A stretch of 29,777 bases of DNA from JAURDE01 sp965365285 (GTDB lineage: Bacteria; Bdellovibrionota; Bacteriovoracia; Bacteriovoracales; Bacteriovoracaceae): positions 1-29,777 of the forward strand of contig CBDUBC010000026.1 in NCBI GenBank assembly GCA_965365285.1, written 5' to 3'. Positions 14,782 to 23,121 of this stretch are shown one piece after another. Under the pieces are notes generated by a model. The model did not search any database. It worked only from the letters and a program-made list of their open reading frames with translations, and was not told the DNA's origin. Position numbers and translations under genes: made by a program. Numbering within the stretch: the first letter of the stretch is position 1; each line of letters opens with the position of its first letter.

Positions 14782-16749
14782 TTAATTACCTGAAGTATTA
14801 AGGTCAATAATAGGTATTGCTTCCCCAGTTTTAGTATTGATAATAGGTGGTTCTTGGGCCACAGAGCAATCTGGATTAGAAGGATCAAACGAAGGAACCG
14901 AAGGAACCGATGGAGGAATACATATTCCTGATCGACAGGTTCCAAAAGTTGGTGTGTTGTAGCAACGTAGAGCACATTCTTGCTTTCCAAGAGGATCTTG
15001 TCCTGTCTTGACGATAAAACAAGTTGGAATATTTTCGAGGCGACAGAACTCTTTAGTCACACAAGTTTGCCCTGGAGATTTCGAACAAAGGACCACTTCT
15101 TCACTGGTGGTATTATGAACAGCACAAACTCCAGTCGCTGAATTGCAACATAAACTCGAGCACTGAAAGTCCGAGTTACACTCTTGACCTATTCCTCGAT
15201 TTCCAAGTTCTGGTACATCTTCAAGGCACTGACTTACAAGCTCTTTCCCCCAACATCTTTCATTAAAGCAGCATTCATTGGCACCACAAGCGTTATTATT
15301 TTTACAAGTCTTTAAAGAAGTATAGAGAACTTCTTCCCCACGAAAGTTTGTAAGACTTGATCGGATCACGTGTAGCTTTAAAGCAATATTAGGTTGCTCA
15401 AGAAGACTTACTTCTCTTCCGTCTTCAATGGTGATGAGTTCAATCGTTGCTGTAACATTACAGGAATTGATATCTTCCCCTCGAACAGCATCGTAGGTGG
15501 CGACTCTTAGATTACATCCATCCATATAATCTGATCTTCCACTTGTGATCAGACTTTTAATAGTTCTAGGTCCCATAGGCGCTTCACTACCATAATATTG
15601 AATACCGGCCTTGAGATCCATCTTAGAGGCCCTTGGAAAAAGAAAAGATTTATAGCCTGAATCGGTATTTCCAATTCCGTGTCTGAGTTGGAAAATTCCT
15701 GTTGGCTCTATAGTTTCACTCACTGGAGAAAAAAGAGCATTTCCGCTTATTTCCCAATTCACTTCTCCAATGGGTCTAAAAGGACCTCTGTAAGTATACT
15801 GAGCACCACTAGGCATTGTGACAATGTCTCCATATCCCACAAGACTTTGATTCGAACCAATTGAAGTTGCTCCTAATACATTTTTAAGATTAGCGAGATC
15901 ATTATTGTCCGGTAAACACTTTGCAAGATTATTGATTTCACTTTCCTGAGCGTACCCAAGTTTAGAAAAATCTATCTGCTGAAGCTCTGGAATAATGGCG
16001 ATAAAATCATCGTCTTGATCAACAAGTCCAGAATCTGCTATTTTTGCGTAGGCATAAAGACATTTTTCTCCAACTTCATCACATTCCGTATTAGTTGCGC
16101 TTCCTTTAAAGGTTGGATCATGTTCTAATCTTAGACCACGACAATAAAGACCGGTGTTTTTGGGATCTTGAGTCGGTAATGTAAGCTGATTATTAGTATC
16201 AAGAAAGTCCTCTACTCCGTCTTCGTTTCTATAGTCATTGTAATCGTAAAGGTCATAAAGAAGTCTTAAGCTTTCAAATGGCTTCTTGCTAAAATCCAGC
16301 TGCAGAACTTCGATATCAGTTTGCGGCGTGATTCCTGGTGCTCGACCAATTACGGCCGGAACATCAATTCTTTCCATCTCTCTCCCAAATCGAAATCGTA
16401 CCTTAACGAGTCGATCGTTAAGTGAAGTAATATTAAGACCTGAAATATAGAGAAAGCCTTCAAAGTTTTTGGGAATAGCAATTTTAGTTTTATACGTTCC
16501 TTCAAAAGGATCAATAAAGTGACGAAGCTCTACTTTAGAAAGACTCAAATCATCATTTTCATTACCAGTGAAGGTTCCATCAAAAGGACCGGCCCCTCGA
16601 TCTCCTTCCTCATTCCCTTCCCCATCCTTTGCGCTTACATCAGAAACACTTCCTATTTTTTTAACACGATTGGTGGAGAGACCTGTGTTTTGAACACATG
16701 AACTTAAAAAGAAACTTAAAAGGATAACAATAGTGTTTAGTCTTTTCAT
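14782..16749 (-). CDS. Large lipoprotein with cystine-knot-like Cys-rich C-terminus
   Basis: A 655-residue lipoprotein of no family I recognise. The ATG at 16749 gives a compact lipoprotein signal (FFLSSC); a TTG at 16776 would extend it by 9 residues. Residues about 50-470 are a mixed region with short motifs typical of surface proteins (beta-strand-like, many Asp/Asn/Gly). Residues about 482-630 hold some 20 cysteines. Two blocks show C-x5-C-x3/4-CC-x4/6-C spacing followed by another Cys, which is the six-Cys inhibitor cystine knot arrangement. A Pro/Ser-rich stretch follows, then a short tail. Lipidation and disulfides imply an envelope or cell-surface location. Function unknown; adhesion, binding or protease protection are guesses. 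Confidence 0.85.
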   Translation of the reverse strand: MKRLNTIVILLSFFLSSCVQNTGLSTNRVKKIGSVSDVSAKDGEGNEEGDRGAGPFDGTFTGNENDDLSLSKVELRHFIDPFEGTYKTKIAIPKNFEGFLYISGLNITSLNDRLVKVRFRFGREMERIDVPAVIGRAPGITPQTDIEVLQLDFSKKPFESLRLLYDLYDYNDYRNEDGVEDFLDTNNQLTLPTQDPKNTGLYCRGLRLEHDPTFKGSATNTECDEVGEKCLYAYAKIADSGLVDQDDDFIAIIPELQQIDFSKLGYAQESEINNLAKCLPDNNDLANLKNVLGATSIGSNQSLVGYGDIVTMPSGAQYTYRGPFRPIGEVNWEISGNALFSPVSETIEPTGIFQLRHGIGNTDSGYKSFLFPRASKMDLKAGIQYYGSEAPMGPRTIKSLITSGRSDYMDGCNLRVATYDAVRGEDINSCNVTATIELITIEDGREVSLLEQPNIALKLHVIRSSLTNFRGEEVLYTSLKTCKNNNACGANECCFNERCWGKELVSQCLEDVPELGNRGIGQECNSDFQCSSLCCNSATGVCAVHNTTSEEVVLCSKSPGQTCVTKEFCRLENIPTCFIVKTGQDPLGKQECALRCYNTPTFGTCRSGICIPPSVPSVPSFDPSNPDCSVAQEPPIINTKTGEAIPIIDLNTSGN

Positions 16750-16786
16750 CTGCCTATTCAACGTCTTTAATTTCAACTACTGATCG

Positions 16787-16814
16787 GTATTAAACTCACT
16801 GTATTTAATGCTAA
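16787..16814 (-). promoter_or_regulatory. Possible promoter of the Cys-rich lipoprotein gene
   Basis: Minus strand TTAGCA (16809-16814), 16-base spacer, TAATAC (16787-16792), about 38 bases before the ATG at 16749. Confidence 0.35.
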
Positions 16815-16880
16815 CACCCAATGCGGAAATTAGGGCCCCCAGGGGGATAAGACTTAATAATTCTAGGGACTTAGAAGAGG

Positions 16881-16899
16881 CTCAATAGAAAATATTGAG
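16881..16899 (-). terminator. Hairpin downstream of the asparaginase gene
   Basis: Seven-bp stem CTCAATA / TATTGAG with a 5-base loop, 27 bases after the asparaginase stop. The following minus-strand bases are pyrimidine-rich but not a clean T-run, so termination would be modest. Confidence 0.4.
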
Positions 16900-16925
16900 A
16901 GGTCATTGCCAATAATTATAGGATT

Positions 16926-17459
16926 TTAGCTCTCGTAGGATTCAAATGTCCCTTTATCTCGGTTCTTTCGAACTCCAGGAACCTCATAAACTCGGTTATG
17001 AAAAGAGATATAAACACCTGGACTGAGTACCTTGAGAGCTAGAAGTGCTTCCGTAACATTTTGAGGAGCATCAGAGTCATGAAAACCAAGAGGTTTCATC
17101 GCCCCTGTAAGGACTACTGGAACTTCAATATCTTTTAAATGATCATGGAGATAATTTGCCGTCTGCTCCATTGTATCCGTTCCATGAAGAATCAAAATAG
17201 GCTTTTTATCTCTCCCCTTGTTCTGAACAAATTTAGCAAGAAGCTCTCGATCATCATCCGTCATTACCAAAGAGTCCTTTGAGAATAAGGAAAACATTTG
17301 GAGCTCAGTATAGGGTAATCTCAGGTGGGCGAGGAGAAGACCTTTTACAACAGACTCTCGATTAACGAGATGACCCGTTTCTTCATCATAGGTCTTTTCA
17401 ATGGTACCCCCGGTGGTGATTACACAGACCTCCGTTTTTTTATTTTCCTTCTGAATCAT
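16926..17459 (-). CDS. Single-domain asparaginase-like protein
   Basis: A 177-residue protein equal to the N-terminal catalytic domain of L-asparaginases (about 330 residues in full-length enzymes). The nucleophile motif TTGGTIE has Thr19; the second motif LHGTDTM has T94 and D95; K122 follows in LTGAMKP. These are the residues that hydrolyse the amide of L-asparagine to aspartate and ammonia. The C-terminal domain is absent and the frame ends with a normal stop, so this looks like the known short family rather than a break. No signal peptide, so cytoplasmic. AGGAG precedes the ATG. Substrate preference cannot be read from sequence. Confidence 0.9.
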   Translation of the reverse strand: MIQKENKKTEVCVITTGGTIEKTYDEETGHLVNRESVVKGLLLAHLRLPYTELQMFSLFSKDSLVMTDDDRELLAKFVQNKGRDKKPILILHGTDTMEQTANYLHDHLKDIEVPVVLTGAMKPLGFHDSDAPQNVTEALLALKVLSPGVYISFHNRVYEVPGVRKNRDKGTFESYES

Positions 17460-17551
17460 AAACTCTCCTGATTTCAGAACTTTAGAGCATTTTTATGAAA
17501 CTGTCTATTGCTCCAAGTCTTAAAAAAATCAAATATTTATCTCTTCCTAAC

Positions 17552-17581
17552 CTTGACGTGCCTCCCTTTGCTCCCATCTTA
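17552..17581 (+). promoter_or_regulatory. Sigma32-like heat-shock promoter of htpG
   Basis: CTTGAC (17552-17557), 13-base spacer, then CTCCCATCTTA (17571-17581), close to the heat-shock consensus CTTGAA / CCCCATnTA. It lies 40-70 bases upstream of the htpG ATG, where heat-shock control is expected. Confidence 0.55.
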
Positions 17582-17620
17582 ATTGGGTAAATTATTAAAA
17601 AGTGAAAGGAGAATAAAGTT

Positions 17621-19537
17621 ATGAGTAATCGTAAAGGTTCAATTCAGGTTAACACATCGGACATATTTCCCATTATCAAAAAATGGCTTTATTCCGAGCA
17701 CGATATCTTTCTAAGAGAATTGGTTTCTAACGCAACTGATGCCATCACTAAGAGAGCAACCATTTCGAGAACCACAGGAGATAAAATTCCTGATGGCGCG
17801 ATTGATATAAAGGTTAATAAAACCAAAAAAACACTAACGATCACCGATAACGGAATTGGGATGACAGAGGCAGAAGTCGAAAAATATATTGCTCAACTCG
17901 CTTTTTCAGGTGCTGAAGAATTTGTTGAAAAAATGAAAAAATCTGGTGAGCAGGCCAACGATATTATAGGTAAATTTGGTCTTGGTTTTTACTCAGCTTT
18001 TATGGTTGCTGATAAAGTTGAAGTCGACTCCCTTTCTATGGAAAAAGATGCCAAACCAACGAAGTGGGTTTGTGAAGGTGAAACCGAATATGTGTTTGCA
18101 GACTCTGCAAAAAAAGAAGTTGGAACAACCATTACTCTCCATATTAATAAAGAAAGTGAAGAGTTCCTTGATGACTGGAAGGTTTCTCAAACTCTAAGAA
18201 AGTTTTGTGATTTCCTTCCTTACCAAATTACAACTCTTGACGAAGAGGCGAAGCCTGTTGAAAGAGAAGTAGACGGAAAAAAAGAAATGGTTCCCGTCGA
18301 GCCAACTAAAATTAATGAAACTCAGCCTCTATGGAAAAAAGACCCAAAAGAGATCACAGAAGAAGAATATAAGGATTTTTATAGAAAGCTATATCCAATG
18401 GATGGGGAACCTCTGTTTTGGGTCCATCTCAAAATAGATCACCCTTTCACTCTAGATGGAATTCTCTATTTCCCTAAACTCAACCCTAATCGACCTTTTC
18501 ATGACAACAATATTAGACTTTACTGTAAGCAAGTCTTTGTTTCTGATAACGTAAAAAATATTATACCTGAATTTCTTGTTCTTCTAAAAGGGGCCATTGA
18601 TTCAACGGATATTCCGCTTAATGTTTCAAGATCATCTCTTCAAGGTGATCCAAATATCAAAAAGATTTCCAACTATGTAATCAAAAAGGTTGCCGATGCT
18701 CTAAAAACTCTCTTTGTTAAAGATCGAGAAAGATATGAGCAAATCTGGGAAGATATCGGGCTCTTTGTTAAGTACGGTTGTGTTTCCGACACAAAATTTG
18801 ATGAGCTCATGAGAGAAAGAGTCATCTTTAAAAATTCAAACAATAAGTATGTCACTCTCAAAGAGTACACAGATTCAATTCCATCAAGTTATGCAGATAA
18901 AATGAAAGAAAAGGTCCTTTACTCTGAGAAGAATAAATCAGACTATTCTCTTCGAACTCAACTTATGGAAGAAGGAATTGATAGCATTGAGACTGATGAT
19001 CATATAGATCCTCATTTTACTCAACATGTAGAAATGTACAAGCGAGGAGACGAAACTTATAAATTTGCTTCGGTTGACTCAGAGATTGGTGAACTTCTCA
19101 AAGATGAGTCTACCTCCCCAGATGACATCAAAATCAAAGAACTCTTCACCAAGGTACTCGTTGGAGAAGAGGAGAAGAAAGAAAATGAGGACGATAAGCT
19201 AGAGATTGAAATTGAAAAGCTAAAAAATGGTACTTCCCCGGGATATTACAAGATCGATGAACAAATGAAGCGATTTAGTAAAATGGCCGTTTCAATGGGG
19301 AATAATGCTGCTTTTCCTATCAAAAAGAAGCTTGTGATCAACCCATCAAACCCTCTTGTTATGAATGCGCTTAAAATTCATGAAAAAGGTACTCATCCAG
19401 AATTGGTTGAAAAGCTTTGTCATCATATTGAAGATATGGCCCAAGTTTCAAGTGAAGGTCTCACAGAAACCAACAAACAAAGCTTTCTTAAAAACACTCA
19501 AGATCTCATTAAATCACTTAGTGAATTTGCTGTTTAA
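17621..19537 (+). CDS. htpG: Molecular chaperone HtpG (bacterial Hsp90)
   Basis: A 638-residue ATP-dependent cytosolic chaperone. The N-terminal GHKL ATPase is complete: ELVSNATDA (Glu/Asn), DNGIGM, GKFGLGFYSAFMV and GTTITLHI. The middle domain carries the conserved FDLFE/WVHLKIDHPF-like and RLYCKQVFVSDN segments, plus LNVSRSSLQGDPNIKKI with the ATP-contacting Arg. The C-terminal dimerisation domain (about 510-638) is present and ends normally. A charged insert lies near 215-260. AAAGGAG precedes the ATG. Single-gene unit between a heat-shock-like promoter and a UUCG hairpin. Confidence 0.98.
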   Translation: MSNRKGSIQVNTSDIFPIIKKWLYSEHDIFLRELVSNATDAITKRATISRTTGDKIPDGAIDIKVNKTKKTLTITDNGIGMTEAEVEKYIAQLAFSGAEEFVEKMKKSGEQANDIIGKFGLGFYSAFMVADKVEVDSLSMEKDAKPTKWVCEGETEYVFADSAKKEVGTTITLHINKESEEFLDDWKVSQTLRKFCDFLPYQITTLDEEAKPVEREVDGKKEMVPVEPTKINETQPLWKKDPKEITEEEYKDFYRKLYPMDGEPLFWVHLKIDHPFTLDGILYFPKLNPNRPFHDNNIRLYCKQVFVSDNVKNIIPEFLVLLKGAIDSTDIPLNVSRSSLQGDPNIKKISNYVIKKVADALKTLFVKDRERYEQIWEDIGLFVKYGCVSDTKFDELMRERVIFKNSNNKYVTLKEYTDSIPSSYADKMKEKVLYSEKNKSDYSLRTQLMEEGIDSIETDDHIDPHFTQHVEMYKRGDETYKFASVDSEIGELLKDESTSPDDIKIKELFTKVLVGEEEKKENEDDKLEIEIEKLKNGTSPGYYKIDEQMKRFSKMAVSMGNNAAFPIKKKLVINPSNPLVMNALKIHEKGTHPELVEKLCHHIEDMAQVSSEGLTETNKQSFLKNTQDLIKSLSEFAV

Positions 19538-19544
19538 TTCTTAT

Positions 19545-19568
19545 GGGTCCTCTCTTCGGAGAGGGCCT
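19545..19568. terminator. UUCG-tetraloop hairpin between convergent htpG and OmpA-like genes
   Basis: A 10-bp stem closed by C-TTCG-G, starting 8 bases after the htpG stop. The following T-tract is weak. It overlaps the stop codon of the convergent gene and may serve both strands. Confidence 0.6.
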
Positions 19569-21444
19569 AATCTTTAAGATTTATTCGAATATAGACGACC
19601 TGGTACTCTGAACAAGAGAGGTCTTTACATGTGCCTAGAGAGGAAACGCTTCTTCCCTGTGGCTTTTTGGAATTTAGATACCCAAGAGTTGTCAGTTTTG
19701 TCTTATTAAGAAGCTCTTCCTTAAAAGGAAACTGAATTTTATTATTATGAAAAATATATTTAAAAATAGATTTTGCTCTTCTGTAGCTTAGATCAAGATT
19801 ATACTCCATTGCCTTTTTATAAAATTCTGAATCAACCTTCTTTGGATTCACTATTTTTTTATTGAAGGTTGGAGAACTTGCTCCCACAATTTCAACATTT
19901 TTAATAATCTTTGAGCTTTCTTTCATTGAAAAAAGACTATTAGCATAGATAGGAAAAATTTCCTTAAGTTTTTCTTTCATAAAAGGAGAAAGTCGAGCAC
20001 TTCCATAGCTAAAATAAAACTTATTAAAATCAATCTTTACTTCACTAGTTTTCATATCCACAGTGGCCTTAATTCCATGCTTTTGAAATTCTTTCTTAAG
20101 CCTCTGTGCTATTGCATATCGAGTCGCTGACCCCAGTCCCATCTCAGTCACTTCTTGAAACAAACCATCTCTTTGTTTTTTAACATCATTTAATTCAGAC
20201 TCTAACTCATCCGCTCTTTTCCTCTGATTATTAAGAGATGCGATCTTTCGATTAATCTTTCTTTTCTGCTTAATTGTTTTTTGATATTTATCCTCATAAA
20301 TATTTTTTTCAGCAAGAAGCTGGCGATACTTCGTTTCGATTTGAGCTATGGTTTTATTTTTCTCCTCTAGCTTTGATATTTTTTCAAGAGTCCTAAGGTA
20401 GTTTCTCTCTAAGTTCTCATAAGATTCTTTTAGTGACTGTCCTTGCTTTTGTACCCGCTCAAATTTTTCATTAGAAGACGTTAGCGCCTTATTTTGATAA
20501 TCAAGCTGCTTTGTCTTTTCTCTTAGAGAATCAAGCTCTTCTTCAAAAATCACGTTTTGAGAAGAAACCTTATTAAATTCGCTTTTTAGTTTTTCATAAC
20601 GAATCTGAAGTTGTTCATTAGATGCATTCATATTTGAAATACGTTTAACTTTATCCACAAGTTCATTATTTTCAACGATGAGATCTTTAAGTTTACTTTC
20701 AAGTTTAAATTTTGAACTCTGAGTAATTTTAACTTTAGAATCTAACAGAACAATTTGTTTTTCTTTTTTTGTATTATCTCTTTCAAGACCGATGGCCTTT
20801 TTTCTTAATCCGACGACCTCTTTTTTGAGATCAGAGTACTCCTTCATCATTCCGCTATTTTTCTCATTAAGAAGATCATGCTTTTTTTCCAGTGATAAAA
20901 AGCTGTATTTTTGATTTACACCTTCTTTTTTAAGCTTTTCAATCTCTCTCTTAGCCTGATCAAGAAGCTCTTCTACGGCCTTTTTCTCTTTTTCTTTTTC
21001 TTCAATTTTCTTCTTTGCCTCTGCGATTTGATCTTTATAGCTTAAGCTTGAAATAAGGGCCGTTTCAAAATACTCTCTGTATTTTTGGAAATTCAATTCT
21101 TGCTGAAGAGCAAGATCTGCAATCTTATCATGCTTTTTCTTTGTCTTTCTTGCCTTATTCTCAAGCTCTTGCAGTTTTTTAAGTCTTTTCTGAATAAACT
21201 CGCGTGAAAGACTACCATTATTTTCATTTTTTAGAATTTCATCACCTTTAAGAATTTCAATTTGCGCTCTTAAGTCATCTTGTTCTTTTTTAAGCGCAAT
21301 CCCCTCTTCTACTTTTAATTTGTATGCATTTAAAGAAAGATTTCCGCCGAGGGCGAAGAGAGTTACTACCAAACCAATAGGTAATGCTCTTGTAAGAACA
21401 AACTTTTTAATAAACTGATTTGGACTAAATGGAGATGCCTTCAT
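19567..21444 (-). CDS. Coiled-coil inner-membrane protein with OmpA-like C-terminal domain
   Basis: A 625-residue protein: short cytoplasmic N-terminus, one membrane helix (about 17-38), a very long Lys/Glu/Leu-rich coiled coil (about 40-470), then an OmpA/MotB-like peptidoglycan-binding domain (about 480-622). The latter has YGSARLSPFMKEKLKEI and the signature N549-L-D-L-S-Y-R-R-A-K-S-I, matching NxxLSxxRAxxV. The loop that usually reads GHTD is GASS here, so the Asp that contacts diaminopimelate is missing. The layout (inner-membrane anchor, periplasm-spanning rod, wall-binding head) suggests a link between membrane and wall. AAGGAGG before ATG is a strong ribosome site. It follows the LysM lipoprotein gene by 75 bases on the same strand. 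Confidence 0.85.
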   Translation of the reverse strand: MKASPFSPNQFIKKFVLTRALPIGLVVTLFALGGNLSLNAYKLKVEEGIALKKEQDDLRAQIEILKGDEILKNENNGSLSREFIQKRLKKLQELENKARKTKKKHDKIADLALQQELNFQKYREYFETALISSLSYKDQIAEAKKKIEEKEKEKKAVEELLDQAKREIEKLKKEGVNQKYSFLSLEKKHDLLNEKNSGMMKEYSDLKKEVVGLRKKAIGLERDNTKKEKQIVLLDSKVKITQSSKFKLESKLKDLIVENNELVDKVKRISNMNASNEQLQIRYEKLKSEFNKVSSQNVIFEEELDSLREKTKQLDYQNKALTSSNEKFERVQKQGQSLKESYENLERNYLRTLEKISKLEEKNKTIAQIETKYRQLLAEKNIYEDKYQKTIKQKRKINRKIASLNNQRKRADELESELNDVKKQRDGLFQEVTEMGLGSATRYAIAQRLKKEFQKHGIKATVDMKTSEVKIDFNKFYFSYGSARLSPFMKEKLKEIFPIYANSLFSMKESSKIIKNVEIVGASSPTFNKKIVNPKKVDSEFYKKAMEYNLDLSYRRAKSIFKYIFHNNKIQFPFKEELLNKTKLTTLGYLNSKKPQGRSVSSLGTCKDLSCSEYQVVYIRINLKD

Positions 21445-21519
21445 ACACCTCCTTTATCGGATTAAATTTATTAGGTTTTAGGATTTTAAACTCAACAAAT
21501 CCTATTGGTGGACATGATA

Positions 21520-22200
21520 TCAATAAGAAGCGACTGTTTGACTGCTTTTTTCTGGGTAGTAAATAGTAAATCCTGCAAAAATAAGGTTCGGATTGTCGAT
21601 GGAATATCGATTATTCTCATAAATGGGTCTCCAAAGCTTAATGTTCCCATAAACTTTTCCTGAGATTGAGCTTAGTGAATCCCCTTTTCTGATAAGATAG
21701 GGAATCCCCTCAGGTGCCGGTGGTGGATTAGAGGGTGGGTAATAAGAAATTTCAGTCCCGACTTTTAAATTGTTTCTATTTCCAATCGCATTTCTATTCA
21801 TTTGATAGATGCTTTTCCACTCTTTATGATGACCGTAAAGCTTATAGCTGATCAGCATGAGGGTGTCGCCAGCTTGCACAGTATATCTTGCAATAGTTTC
21901 TTTTTTAATCGTTGGTCTCATGACTTGCTTTTTAGGCTCTTCCATCATCATGAGCTCTTCTTGTTGCTCTTGCATAGGCTCTTCGATTTGTTCCTCGACT
22001 AAGAGGACGGTTTCCTCATTCGGAGAACTTTCTGTCAGAATTTTTTCATCCTCAAATTCCTCTAGGCCCTCAAGCCCTTCAAGTTCATTGAGTCCACTAC
22101 TTTTCGTGGTGGCTGGCTCAGAGGTTGAAACTCTTTTAAATTTTGAGCAAGAAACAAGTAAACTTAAGGTCAAAACGGCAAAAATGGTTGGTGTGTTCAT
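21520..22200 (-). CDS. Lipoprotein with two LysM domains
   Basis: A 226-residue lipoprotein. The ATG at 22200 gives a normal signal (LSLLVSC), and AGAGGA lies just before it; an ATG at 22212 has no ribosome site. After an acidic, Glu/Met-rich linker (about 30-95) come two LysM domains: the first opens YTVQAGDTLMLISYKLYG, the second YLIRKGDSLSSISGKVYG. LysM binds the GlcNAc-MurNAc backbone, so the protein tethers an envelope membrane to peptidoglycan. It is transcribed with the coiled-coil OmpA-like gene, so two wall-binding proteins come from one unit. Confidence 0.92.
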   Translation of the reverse strand: MNTPTIFAVLTLSLLVSCSKFKRVSTSEPATTKSSGLNELEGLEGLEEFEDEKILTESSPNEETVLLVEEQIEEPMQEQQEELMMMEEPKKQVMRPTIKKETIARYTVQAGDTLMLISYKLYGHHKEWKSIYQMNRNAIGNRNNLKVGTEISYYPPSNPPPAPEGIPYLIRKGDSLSSISGKVYGNIKLWRPIYENNRYSIDNPNLIFAGFTIYYPEKSSQTVASY

Positions 22201-22256
22201 AAATCCTCTCATTGAGTACCATTTAAGAGTAACTCATCTATAGTTTGAGATTAAGA

Positions 22257-22275
22257 GGAGGAAATTTTCTCCTCC
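22257..22275 (+). promoter_or_regulatory. Leader hairpin upstream of cheR
   Basis: GGAGGA (22257-22262), 7-base loop, TCCTCC (22270-22275), located 21 bases before the cheR ATG. The left arm is itself Shine-Dalgarno-like and the right arm could pair with the real ribosome site GAGGT (22286-22290), so a translational switch is conceivable. Confidence 0.35.
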
Positions 22276-22296
22276 ATTTATTTACGAGGTATGTAA

Positions 22297-23121
22297 ATGA
22301 GTAATGAAGTTGATAAAGAACTGATTAATTTAATTATTAGAAAGATTTTTGATTTTACCGGTATGGTGTATACAGAGAAAGATCGATTTAGAATCAGTCC
22401 TCGTCTAAATATTCTTATGAAAGAGCTTAATGTATCAGATCATGAAGCGCTTCTCCACGCTCTAAAGACAAGTCCTCCTGAAAATATCAAAGGGCTTGTC
22501 ATTAATAATTTTACTAATAATGAAAGCTTCTTTTTTAGAGATAGCAAACAGATCGACTCTCTCATCAAAGTCATCATAAAAGAAAGGGCAAAGGCCAATG
22601 ATGACGACCTCCATATTTGGAGTAGCTCCTGCAGTACAGGACAAGAACCTTATAGTATTCTTATGGGTATAGATAGCAATCTAGGCCCGGCAATTTTTCA
22701 CAAAACAAAGATCCATGCCTCTGATATTTCAACCTCTTCCTTAGAGTTGGCCCGACAAGGTGAATATAATCCTCTTGAAATTCAAAGAGGTCTACCGTCA
22801 ACCATGCTACTAAAGTATTTTAATCAAGTGGATGATGGAGAAAAATGGCAAATCTCCTCCAAAATAAGAGACAAAGTAGATTTTTTTGAATTCAATCTTC
22901 TAGATGGTGAGTACCGTAAAGAGTATTACGATGTGATTCTTTGTCGAAATACACTGATTTATCAAAATAAGGACAATAAAATTAAAATTTTAGAAAATAT
23001 CTACAGCTCACTCAAAGCTGGTGGCTATTTTCTTTTAGGAACAGGGGAAACTCTGAATAATGTTTTTTCCGGACTGACTCAAGAAATTATTAATAGTTCA
23101 GCTTATTATAGAAAAGATTAA
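22297..23121 (+). CDS. cheR: CheR-type chemotaxis protein methyltransferase
   Basis: A 274-residue S-adenosylmethionine-dependent enzyme that methylates glutamates on chemoreceptors. The N-terminal CheR helical domain spans about 1-70, with NNESFFFRD at 74-82 in place of the usual TTNxTxFFR. The SAM-binding domain has SSCSTGQEPYSI (110-121), HASDIS and YDVILCRNTLIY. The family's C-terminal GxxETL-like stretch is GTGETLNN. Ribosome site GAGGT. No receptor, CheB or other che gene is adjacent, so its targets are elsewhere. Its stop overlaps the convergent DnaA-like gene by 4 bases. Confidence 0.93.
   Translation: MSNEVDKELINLIIRKIFDFTGMVYTEKDRFRISPRLNILMKELNVSDHEALLHALKTSPPENIKGLVINNFTNNESFFFRDSKQIDSLIKVIIKERAKANDDDLHIWSSSCSTGQEPYSILMGIDSNLGPAIFHKTKIHASDISTSSLELARQGEYNPLEIQRGLPSTMLLKYFNQVDDGEKWQISSKIRDKVDFFEFNLLDGEYRKEYYDVILCRNTLIYQNKDNKIKILENIYSSLKAGGYFLLGTGETLNNVFSGLTQEIINSSAYYRKD

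Noticed and set aside
16834..16845. CCCCCAGGGGG block suggesting a terminator
   Set aside because: The arms leave only a one-base loop and no T-run follows on either strand, so it cannot form a normal hairpin.
16926..17459. Truncated L-asparaginase pseudogene
   Set aside because: All N-domain catalytic residues are present, the frame ends cleanly, and no C-domain remnant follows; short single-domain members are known.
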